Source: Candidatus Poseidoniaceae archaeon
GTDB taxonomy: Archaea > Thermoplasmatota > Poseidoniia > Poseidoniales > Poseidoniaceae
Assembly: GCA_028353405.1 (NCBI GenBank)
Contig: JAOMOG010000003.1
Coordinates: 1 to 64,000 of the forward strand
DNA: 64,000 nt
Direction of reading: 5' to 3'
Numbering within the stretch: position 1 is the first letter of the stretch; every line of letters begins with the position of its first letter. The notes beneath the pieces are model-generated. The model was not told the origin of the DNA, made no database searches, and saw only the letters and a list, made by a program, of their open reading frames with translations. Made by a program: the position numbers and the translations under genes. Below are positions 16,832 to 25,400 of the stretch, piece by piece.

Positions 16832-17947
16832 TTACTTTCCAGTTTTAGTTGAAAGAAAATCCTTCAATGCAATAATTGGCTCAATTTCAGCAGGATCTTT
16901 TCCATGTAAAAAGGCTAGAGAAATTGAAATCCAATCCATTAGTATGCACAAATATAACAACGCTTCAAGCAATGATTTTCCTTCACCATCAATTCTCCAT
17001 GCAAAGTCTGTAGAGAAATGTGATACCATCCAATCCATCCTATGTGATACGCGAGGGTGAATTCCTTGCCAAGCCAATAGCAGAATTACCTGTTGTTCAG
17101 CATCGGGATCCTGAGTCTTGCCCACGCCACCCCATGCAACACTTTCGTTGTGATTCATTTCAGGAACAGTACCAATTCTTACAAATCTAGCACTATTTTC
17201 ATTTAATTGATTCTTGAATCGAATCAATGCAGGAGATAGTTCGTTAGGACCTAAAATGCTGATTGGACGGTCCACCATGGCCATTGCCAATTGAACCAGA
17301 TCACCTTCAGGGTCAGTGATAATGTCAAATCCATCAATGGCTTGCTGTAACCGATTCAACATTGCTTCATCTTCCCCTTCAAAGGGTCGTGGCAGTCCAC
17401 CAATAATTCTCATCAAGGCCAATTGTCTTGCAAATATATGGCCAAAAGCAGTACGCGGTGGTTGTCCACCAATACTGGAGATTAGGTGGCATTTAGGATA
17501 TAATTCGCATAGCCCAGCAAGTTCTCCACCAGTTGAAATTACGATTGCAGTAGCGCCTGCCTTCAAAGCTATTTCACAGGCTGAAAGAGTTTCTTCGGTA
17601 TTTCCACTATGACTTGTTGCTACGACAAGCCAAGATTTATTCCACCACGCAGGTAGTGAATAATCGCGAATTGTTTTGATTGGTAAACTGCCATGTTTCT
17701 CGGATAGGGTGGCAATAAAGTCTCCACCTGCGGCAGAACCCCCCATTCCCAAAAATAGTGCACCTTGCCATTTAGTTGACCTAATATCTTCCAGCCATGG
17801 CATTAATTCTGTGTTGACAGATGTCAAACCTTTGCGGATATCATCAACAAATGAGCGAGTGAAGCCAATCATTCCTTGATTATCTAATGACTCAGCCAAT
17901 TCAATAATACTTGCAACTGTGTTGCTTTCAGTGGACTCTTCTTGCAT
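16832..17947 (-). CDS. Bifunctional phosphoglucose/phosphomannose isomerase
   Basis: 371 residues. It interconverts glucose-6-P, fructose-6-P and mannose-6-P; this family replaces classical PGI in many archaea. It has two SIS folds with GMGGSAAGG (67-75), SHSGNTEET (112-120), the active-site GQPPRTAFG (161-169) and VPEMNHNE near residue 260. The C-terminal block FLHGKDPAEIEPIIALKDFL is characteristic of the family. The ATG at 17947 is only 2 bp after the NMD3 stop (17950 on this strand), so it is in one operon with nmd3. Its fructose-6-P/mannose-6-P output links to GlmS and to the glycosyltransferase. Confidence 0.92.
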   Translation of the reverse strand: MQEESTESNTVASIIELAESLDNQGMIGFTRSFVDDIRKGLTSVNTELMPWLEDIRSTKWQGALFLGMGGSAAGGDFIATLSEKHGSLPIKTIRDYSLPAWWNKSWLVVATSHSGNTEETLSACEIALKAGATAIVISTGGELAGLCELYPKCHLISSIGGQPPRTAFGHIFARQLALMRIIGGLPRPFEGEDEAMLNRLQQAIDGFDIITDPEGDLVQLAMAMVDRPISILGPNELSPALIRFKNQLNENSARFVRIGTVPEMNHNESVAWGGVGKTQDPDAEQQVILLLAWQGIHPRVSHRMDWMVSHFSTDFAWRIDGEGKSLLEALLYLCILMDWISISLAFLHGKDPAEIEPIIALKDFLSTKTGK

Positions 17948-17949
17948 CT

Positions 17950-19041
17950 TTAATCCTCCTTTATTTGAAATTCATCGGATTTGGAATCATCAATTCCAAG
18001 ATGCTGTAATGCCATCCACTCATCCTCGATTCTTGCAAGTAATAATTTCTTATCTCCTTTGTAATCCCAAGGTAATCTAACTGAGGTCATTTGCCAATTT
18101 TCAGGGTTAAGGAATTCTCCAACCGATGAATCTTCAGTGATTAATTCCACTGAAATGAAATCCTTCATTTGACAAACAACGTTTGAATGTTCCAAGTCTC
18201 TCCAAGTAGCACCTGTTCTTTCACGACGGTCTATTCTTTCCATTATTGCACCATCTTTGGACCAAGAGGCAGGGCGCCAAAAGTTATCTTTCCATTTTAC
18301 AACATCACCTAAATCATATCCTGGTTTGCGATATAGTAGGGTTAAACGGGTTACATCAATTCCATCTTTTCTACCAACAGTAGAATTGGATTCACTGATG
18401 TGACCGCCAAAGTTTGAGGCCATATGACGTCCCCAAGCGCGTGCTAATCCTTTACTCCCCAGTACTACGTCATAACCTCCAGTAACCGCTCCTTCACTGG
18501 TGATAAAGAACATCGGGTCATCACTTAAGTTCTCAATTACAACATCTAGTGATGCTCTTAAAGTTTTGAATTCTGCATCGGACAATCGCCTTCCCGATGA
18601 ACGAACTTGGACTGTTGCCTCAAAGTAATTACCAGCTTGTCTTGTGCAAGTTAAACAGACACCATTAGCCATTCTTGCGCGCATTGTATGCTCTTCAGTA
18701 TACACTAACTCGTCGATTGTTCCTTCAACTTGTAAATGTAATAATGTATGTCTATCAGAGATTGTTTGGGATTCAAATGCAAGTCCGATATCTCCTGCGC
18801 CTTTATGGAATAGTACATGGCGCTGTATCAATTCATTCCAGATATTCTCCTCGCTTATGAATATCCATTTTCCTTGAATTTCTACAATTCCACAACGAGC
18901 ACAACGTACCCATGGAACATTTTCTGGAACTTCAACTAATTTGACTCTTTTACGAGTGCATTCTTCGCACATTCGGCCGCTGAATAAGGGGGGTTCAGAT
19001 CCACAGACTAGGCAAAAATCACCACCGAGTCCTTCCGCCAT
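17950..19041 (-). CDS. nmd3: NMD3-like ribosome biogenesis protein
   Basis: 363 residues. Eukaryotic NMD3 escorts the large ribosomal subunit for export; archaea keep a shorter homologue thought to act in 50S maturation. The N-terminus has four Cys pairs: C10/C13 (CLVCG), C25/C28 (CEEC), C47/C50 (CARCG), and a CLTC pair near residue 128, as in NMD3. The following domain (VQVRSSGRRLSDAEF, MFFITSEGAVTGGYDVVLGSKGLARAWGRHMA) matches the core RNA-binding region. It is followed by PGI/PMI after 2 bp and preceded by the Ccm cluster with a 49-bp gap. Confidence 0.9.
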   Translation of the reverse strand: MAEGLGGDFCLVCGSEPPLFSGRMCEECTRKRVKLVEVPENVPWVRCARCGIVEIQGKWIFISEENIWNELIQRHVLFHKGAGDIGLAFESQTISDRHTLLHLQVEGTIDELVYTEEHTMRARMANGVCLTCTRQAGNYFEATVQVRSSGRRLSDAEFKTLRASLDVVIENLSDDPMFFITSEGAVTGGYDVVLGSKGLARAWGRHMASNFGGHISESNSTVGRKDGIDVTRLTLLYRKPGYDLGDVVKWKDNFWRPASWSKDGAIMERIDRRERTGATWRDLEHSNVVCQMKDFISVELITEDSSVGEFLNPENWQMTSVRLPWDYKGDKKLLLARIEDEWMALQHLGIDDSKSDEFQIKED

Positions 19042-19090
19042 GATATCCCTCTCCAGTCTTGGGTTGATTTACCTGCTTTCAACCTGTGGC

Positions 19091-19282
19091 TTAGTTTTCT
19101 TCACTAATTGTGGATTGTAATGCAATACTATCTGCTTCAATGTCTTCTTTGCCCATACTTGTTTCAATGGCATAAATACGTAATTCAAGGTTTTTAGAGC
19201 GAGCAAATACAGTCCAAGTCCATATTGCAATCCCTAATATCATTCCTAGATATCCAACAGTTAAGTAACTCATTCCTTCCAT
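19091..19282 (-). CDS. Small CcmD-like membrane protein
   Basis: 63 residues from the ATG at 19282. There is one N-terminal TM helix (YLTVGYLGMILGIAIWTWTV), then RSKNLELRIYAIE, which resembles the R-x-x-L-x-x-x-I-x-x-L-E tail of CcmD, and an acidic end. It begins 1 bp after the CcmC stop, the same gene order as in bacterial ccmC-ccmD. CcmD retains holo-CcmE release activity in the ABC complex of system I. Homology is weak at this length; the call rests on size, topology and position. A GTG start at 19291 is possible. Confidence 0.65.
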   Translation of the reverse strand: MEGMSYLTVGYLGMILGIAIWTWTVFARSKNLELRIYAIETSMGKEDIEADSIALQSTISEEN

Positions 19283-19283
19283 T

Positions 19284-19985
19284 TCATCCACCCTTATCTA
19301 TTTCGCTCTGTAACATCTCGACTCTCTGTTCGAGTTTGGTAATATGCATTGATGTCAGTATATGTCCAATAATAAAAATTGTAAATGATATCGCACCGAT
19401 GAAGAGAACCAATGCCATATCAGATTGCAGTGAACCATCACTGCCAGTAGCCACAACCGGTCCTGGGTGACGAATCACCCAAAAGCGAGTGGCGATGTAG
19501 GTAAATGGTACGAGAGCAAAACCGAATAACCCGAAAGCAGAGAAGACATCTCTTGTTTCAATTCCATCCGGTTGTGAGCGCCTTCCCAAAACGAGGAATA
19601 ATGCAAGCAATGTCAATAGTCCAAATGTATTGAGTCTAACATCGGTCCAATCCCATGGAGTTCCCCATTCTGCAGAACCCCAAATAGTTCCGGACCAAAC
19701 TGTCATCAAACCGGTGGCTAATCCAGCCTCTGCTCCTGCAACATGTAGGCGCCAACCGGTTGGACTACGTTTGAAAAACCATAACGCAGAGCCAATAAAA
19801 AGAATTGCGAATGCAATGAATGCAGCCCATGCAGATGGCACATGCCAATAGAAAATACGCTGTGCTGCGGGTGATTCAAAGGCATCGATTGCAACGCTTG
19901 GAGCCCACATCAATCCGAGATAAAGTGTGCTCATGATTCCAACGAATCCAACACTGAGAAAACTGGCTCTAATTCGTTCTCCCAT
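19284..19985 (-). CDS. ccmC: Haem exporter membrane protein CcmC
   Basis: 233 residues from the ATG at 19985. Six predicted TM helices. The haem-handling tryptophan-rich motif reads WGSAEWGTPWDWTDVRLN (102-119), equivalent to WGxxWVWDARLTS. Conserved periplasmic histidines are in YWHVPSAW (H48) and in IRHPGPV. CcmC binds haem and delivers it to CcmE in cytochrome c maturation system I. An upstream ATG at 20045 would overlap the CcmA-fusion gene by 23 bp and add a polar 20-residue extension; it is less likely. It forms an operon with the preceding ATPase-permease fusion and the CcmD-like gene. No CcmE/F/H gene is in the window. Confidence 0.88.
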   Translation of the reverse strand: MGERIRASFLSVGFVGIMSTLYLGLMWAPSVAIDAFESPAAQRIFYWHVPSAWAAFIAFAILFIGSALWFFKRSPTGWRLHVAGAEAGLATGLMTVWSGTIWGSAEWGTPWDWTDVRLNTFGLLTLLALFLVLGRRSQPDGIETRDVFSAFGLFGFALVPFTYIATRFWVIRHPGPVVATGSDGSLQSDMALVLFIGAISFTIFIIGHILTSMHITKLEQRVEMLQSEIDKGG

Positions 19986-20022
19986 AATGAGTCCCCTACT
20001 GTGATTGTTTTCAAATTGTGTT

Positions 20023-21240
20023 TTAGATGTAGGCAATGAGTTCATTGACAACAATTGACCATGGTAGAATTAATATCGGAGTTAATAATCTGATAAAGAC
20101 TGCTTGCGGCCTTGATAATTTATTTGTAGATAATTGCAAAAAACCGATAATAATTGAGCATATTAGTGTTGTCAGAGAGCCTGCAACAACCACGATAAAT
20201 TGCAAACCTTCAAGGAAAATATATGAAGAAATAGTAGTCAATACAGCACCTGTCAAAATTGGAATTATTATCGCTCTTGGCGTTGCAGTATTTGCTTGCC
20301 ACCAATCTAGCGCTCGGTTTTCGCGTAGCAGATTTACAACCGGATCACCACAAAGGCCAGCAACAAATGCTGGTAACAATACAAATCCCATTTTGAGTCC
20401 AAGTAAATTCTTCAATTCAAATGGCTCAACCATTGACAATAAAATTCCCAATGTGAGAAAACCAGCGATTCCATTATTGGCAAAACCAGCTTTTGTTTTG
20501 AGATTATATGAAAAACCAGACATTATCCAATTGGTTGATTTCACACTTTCAACCTCTTGTAATTGCCAGACATCACCACTTGGAGGTTTTTGCTCAGTAT
20601 CGTGATTAAGATTATTGATGCGAGTTGCGCATTTTATAATTCGTTTGTCGTGCGTGGCAATCAAGAAGGCATGACCAGCCAAACGAAGGCTAGTGATGTG
20701 TTGACTTAGTACCTGGATTGCATCATCATCCAATCCGGAATCAGGTTCATCCAGTAAAATAAGGCGGGGTGATTTAGAAACCATTGCCGGTAAAAGGCCG
20801 GCGATTACGGAAACTTTACGTTGCTGTCCACCGGATAGATGGGCGATCAAATCATTGCTACGGTGATCAAGTGAGTATTGTTTCAGTATCGGTGCCAAGT
20901 CTATTTTTGTTTGACAAATGGACATCATATTGTTGAGGTGTTCAGCGATTGTATCGCTTCCGACTAGCCCATTTTGTTGTAGTGTCAGTCCGAAAGGCAC
21001 AGTTGGGGGCTTTCTGCGACCTTCACTATCGATTACCAATTTCCCATGTTGTAATACTTGGCCTTTTTCAAGAGGTAGAATACGTGCTGCTGCCTCAATA
21101 ACTGTTGATTTTCCGCATCCATTTTCACCGTGCAGTACTACGACTTCGCCCGATGAAACCTGCAAGGAAAAATCGCTTACAACAATACCCATGCCGCGAC
21201 GAATTTCAACCGACTCAAAGGCCAGCAACACATCGGACAT
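20023..21240 (-). CDS. CcmA ATPase fused to a CcmB-like permease domain
   Basis: 405 residues. Residues 1-220 are an ABC ATPase with Walker A GENGCGKST (38-46), signature LSGGQQRK (135-142) and Walker B LILLDEPDSGLD (160-171). Residues about 255-405 hold six hydrophobic helices like CcmB. In bacteria CcmA and CcmB are separate genes; here one uninterrupted frame encodes both, immediately upstream of ccmC. The CcmB identity of the permease is inferred from topology and context, because CcmB lacks strong motifs. A TATA-like GCGAATAAG lies near 21258-21268, 20-28 bp upstream of the ATG, in a 109-bp divergent region shared with the rhomboid gene. Confidence 0.8.
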   Translation of the reverse strand: MSDVLLAFESVEIRRGMGIVVSDFSLQVSSGEVVVLHGENGCGKSTVIEAAARILPLEKGQVLQHGKLVIDSEGRRKPPTVPFGLTLQQNGLVGSDTIAEHLNNMMSICQTKIDLAPILKQYSLDHRSNDLIAHLSGGQQRKVSVIAGLLPAMVSKSPRLILLDEPDSGLDDDAIQVLSQHITSLRLAGHAFLIATHDKRIIKCATRINNLNHDTEQKPPSGDVWQLQEVESVKSTNWIMSGFSYNLKTKAGFANNGIAGFLTLGILLSMVEPFELKNLLGLKMGFVLLPAFVAGLCGDPVVNLLRENRALDWWQANTATPRAIIIPILTGAVLTTISSYIFLEGLQFIVVVAGSLTTLICSIIIGFLQLSTNKLSRPQAVFIRLLTPILILPWSIVVNELIAYI

Positions 21241-21349
21241 ATCATTTGCACAATGCCCTACTTATTCGCTTTTCTCACAGAGTGCTAGAATACAAATTTG
21301 ATAACTATTCTCGCAATAAATGATAAGTCCGGAGCCTTAAACCACAAAC

Positions 21350-22384
21350 ATGGGCTATGCTATGTCAGTTTTCGGCATCGCTGAATGGTTCTTGTTGTTG
21401 CTTTGGTTTGCAGTCCTTATAGGTCCACTAATTTATGCAAAAATAAATGAAACATCATATGCACTTTCTCTAACCGTTTCGGTATTATTTGGATATGTTA
21501 TCCAAGTGGTTTGTACACTTTTCGCACAGTGGGGTTTAGTGGAATATTGGGTCTGGTCTGACTTCGTATTAATTCCTTCAAGGGCGTCTTCGCCGCTGTG
21601 GATTCATACATTATTTTCAGCAGGATTCTTGCATGCAGATGCTCTACACGTTCTCGGAAATACTGTAATATTGGCCTTAATTGGAATACCTCTAGAGCAA
21701 AGGTTGGGAGGAAAACGCTATCTTCAAATATATTTCATTGGATTATTCGGTGGTTCATTTGCTTGGTATATTTTTAATTCCGCTTCCAATACTCCTTCGC
21801 TCGGAGCTAGTGGGGCAGCCTTTGGATTACTCGGAGCTTATTTGGCTGGATGGCCGAGGGATGAAATACCATTTCCGCTAATATTGATTCGCAAATGGCC
21901 TGTGACATTAATCGCATTACTTTACTTCGCACTTGAAATTATGAGAGCGTTTGATGCCATGGCTTTGGGCAAGGGTACGAATGTCGCTCATATGGCACAC
22001 CTTGGTGGCTTTGTTGCAACATATTTGGCGCTTCCATTGGTGGCCAAAGGTGGCCCATATGCACTGGGAGTAAACGATGGCGGACCTGTAGGTCAAAGTT
22101 CACTTTCTTTGCGAATGAAACAAATGAAATCTTCTATGATCAGCCTTAATGATTTACCCGACCCTTGGAGTGCAGGTGGATTTGAATTGCCAAAGAATGT
22201 TAAGGAAACTTTACAGAAATTAAGAGATTCAGGGGATGAGGCAGAAACTAGAATCGCATGGATGGAACATTTAGCCAATCAATCAGAATGTCCTGTTTGT
22301 GGTGAAGGTATCGGCATGGTTGAAAGAAATGATGGCCCAACAATCCAATGTTCAAAAAAACCACACCATTTCCATTGGCCTTGA
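21350..22384 (+). CDS. Rhomboid intramembrane serine protease with C-terminal zinc ribbon
   Basis: 344 residues. Rhomboids cut TM helices of membrane proteins. There is a core of six to seven TM helices with FLHADALHVLGN (94-105, the L1/TM2 HxxxxHxxxN motif), the serine motif GASG (152-155, S154) and the catalytic histidine in AHMAHLGGF (H217). The C-terminal 100 residues are cytoplasmic and end with a possible zinc site (CPVCGEG, then C...HHFH). The many surface proteins with a single C-terminal TM anchor in this window are possible substrates. An A+T-rich AATAAATGATAA about 30 bp upstream supports a leaderless start at the ATG at 21350; ATG 21362 is an alternative. Confidence 0.88.
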   Translation: MGYAMSVFGIAEWFLLLLWFAVLIGPLIYAKINETSYALSLTVSVLFGYVIQVVCTLFAQWGLVEYWVWSDFVLIPSRASSPLWIHTLFSAGFLHADALHVLGNTVILALIGIPLEQRLGGKRYLQIYFIGLFGGSFAWYIFNSASNTPSLGASGAAFGLLGAYLAGWPRDEIPFPLILIRKWPVTLIALLYFALEIMRAFDAMALGKGTNVAHMAHLGGFVATYLALPLVAKGGPYALGVNDGGPVGQSSLSLRMKQMKSSMISLNDLPDPWSAGGFELPKNVKETLQKLRDSGDEAETRIAWMEHLANQSECPVCGEGIGMVERNDGPTIQCSKKPHHFHWP

Positions 22385-22420
22385 CTCCCCCGCCCCTAAA
22401 GGGGCAGGGGAGAGTGTCAA
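22381..22420. repeat. Strong GC-rich palindrome overlapping the rhomboid stop codon
   Basis: An imperfect inverted repeat: a TTGA/TCAA outer pair, then a CTCCCC/GGGGAG arm, one C-A mismatch, and GCCCC/GGGGC closing a TAAA loop. It includes the rhomboid stop codon. No T-tract follows, so it is not a plain terminator. The sequence style recalls subterminal hairpins of IS200/IS605-type elements or REP-like repeats, but no transposase is nearby. Confidence 0.6.
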
Positions 22421-22474
22421 GTGGTGGATAGTCTCAAAGGTGAGAGGTGTATCCATCACAAATGGGGTGTGCGT

Positions 22475-25400
22475 ATGCAATTTCAAAGGATATCTAAAAG
22501 CCACTGGACTTCACTGCTTTTGGTGTTAATGTTCTTGATTGCTGACTTGAGTGCATTTGGAACCGCTTCAGCAACGAACTTGGACCAAGAAGAGACATCA
22601 GCGGTTCAATTTGCGGAGCCTATTTTTATCGACGGTCTACCTCCTTTAATGTGTGAAGATAGCTATTGTAAGCGCCCTTTAAGGATGATCGATAGGGATG
22701 GTCGTGACGCATCTGAGGCAGACGGGTGGTGGCACGGATACGGTCCAGATTTAGACTGGAATGGCATGGATGATCGCTTACAAAGAGTTCTTGTAGGATA
22801 CGATTCAATATCTCCTACTGCGATAATTGGCGAAGACGGTAGAAAAACCGTCGCCATCGTCGTAGACTTTGCATGGCATCCGGATGAAACGGATGAATAT
22901 TCACTAAAGCAAATCCTCGAATCCCATTCCTGGGTTGGCGAAGATAACGGTGCTTGGTTTCAAGTATTGGATAGCATTGATTCAATCGCGGTAGACAAAG
23001 TCCCAGTAAGTGCATTAATGGACATCTATTTCCTTGAAGGTGTAGTTGTTGTTGAAATGCAGAATGTAATGATTCCATTCAATAATGTTGCATCAAAGGC
23101 GGCACGTTCATTGCCAAGTGATGAATATCCTTCAAGTGCATATGAAAGAGATTACACCGGAGCAGGAGTTGTTGTTGCAGTTCTTGATACAGGAGTGGAC
23201 AATGAACATCGTTCATTAAACGATTTTGATGATAATGACGATGAACCAGACTTAGATGCGACATCATATAATGACCAAAAATGGCTAGCTGGATATGATG
23301 CAACTTCATCAGCGAGTAATCCGGATGGAACTCAAGATCCAGATGATGGAAATGGCCATGGCACTCACGTTGCAGGTTCAGCAGTTGGAACCGGTGGCTC
23401 TTCAAGAACGGAGATGGGTACTGGTCCTGGGGCATTTTTAGTCGATATTAAAGTCCTATCAGATGCTGGTGGAACAAATTCACAATCTTCTCTGAGTGGG
23501 ATTCAATGGATGATAAATAATGTAGATACTGACTGGGGTGTTAATTCATCTGGCAGAGGAATACAAGTCGGTTCGATGTCCTTCGGCTCAATTTCATCGC
23601 CGTTAAATCCTGGTGATGAGGGTGATAATGGTTCTGGCAGCGAAGCGCGATTGATCAACGATGCGACAACCGCAGGAATCGTTTGTGTTGTAGCAATGGG
23701 TAATGATGGTGCTAAGAGAGTACCATCTCCTGCAAGTGCAGATGGTGCGATTTCAGTCGGCGCTGTAGATGATAGAGACAGCATCGATAGAGAAGATGAC
23801 ATAATGGCTTCCTATTCCAACTGGGGGCCGCGCTTAAGCGATGGTGATGATGATGATTGGGATGAATTAAAGCCAGATATAACCTCTTATGGTACGGGCA
23901 TAAATTCTGCTTCAGCAGCAACAGGAGCATCTTTTCCAGGGCAACCAGAAAGGCCTATGGCGGATTCTGGTTATGAATCAAAGGATGGAACGAGCATGGC
24001 AACCCCTATTGCTTCAGGAATAGTTGCAACATTATTGCAAGCAAAGCCGAACCTTACTCCACAAGAGGTCAAAGATCTCTTGAGGAATTCAAGCGAGCAA
24101 AGAGGTGAAATCAGTGAATCTTCAATTTCAAATAGATGGAATGAAAAATGGGGCTTCGGCCTAATCGATGCTTCTTGTGCAATAGACATGGCTTTGCAAC
24201 TTGGATGTGGTAGCGGTGGTGGACTCCAATATGGAAATGGAAGCGAAAATGATGTTAGTATTAATTATCCAAGTAATGATACGTGGTTAATCGAAGGCGA
24301 CATGGTTAGATTTTCTGGAAGTCTGATTGGAGACAATGCATCTGAATATGGTGAAGTACAAATCGCAATTGAACAATATCGCTTTAACAACAGTTGTTGT
24401 GGTTCTAAGCCGGACGATGTTGAATTATTGAAAAATTGGACTACGGTCGGTGGTGCTTTACCTGATTGGTTCTTAGATGTTTCAATCAAACCCAGCTGGG
24501 TTGTATCTAATGAAAATTATACCAAGGTGGCTGTTAGAGCACTAAAAGAACTTGGAGATGGGTCTGCAATCGCGGTTAGAACAGTCAATATCGGTCGTAT
24601 GGCTATGGGTCTTTCAAGTCCAGAAACAAGTGAAACCTTAATTGGAAATATTCAATTTGAGGGGACACATGATGCAATTGAACCTGACAGAATTGAATAT
24701 CAAATAAATAACGATGAGTGGGAGACTGGTTATGAAATTTCAACTTCCAATAATCAGTGGTCTATCAATTGGGATTCTACCGAAGTAGATGATGGGTCAC
24801 ATATAATCTCCTTCCGTCTTGTTAATGAAAGTGGAATCAAATCAGAAACGATTAGGTACATGTATGATGTAGATAACATGCCTCCTCAATCAGAATTACA
24901 ATTTATTGGTGTAGTGCAAATATTGGAACAAGGGTTGCCAGTACATAGCGCAATTGCTGGTTCTTTGCTTGAAGTTGATTTCACAATAGGCAATTATGGT
25001 GATTTAGCCGCCACAGAAATCGCGGTTGATTTGATAGCACCCGGAAGTAGTTCTGAAACATATCCTTCGGGAGTAATAGTCGAAAGACTCGATGAAGGAG
25101 AAAGTACGCAATTGAAATTATATTGGTGGGCTACTGAAGCAGGAGTCCACAATGTGACAATAAACATTGATGAAGATGATGCAGACAATTCAAACAATCA
25201 ATACACATTCTCATTCACAGTTGAAGAGAGGCCAGTTGAGGCAATGCTCCGCTTTATGCAGGGGGCGGTCACTACTTATCCCGAGATTCCTATGCCGGGA
25301 ATAGCATATTCCATTAATGTGAGAATTGACAATTTGGGGCAATCAGATGCAACAGATCTTACTATGCGTCTAGAGAAGAGAATAGATGCATTGGGATGGC

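Noticed and set aside
22381-22420. Insertion sequence end
   Set aside because: Only a hairpin resembling IS200/IS605 ends is present; no TnpA/TnpB gene or second end was seen nearby.
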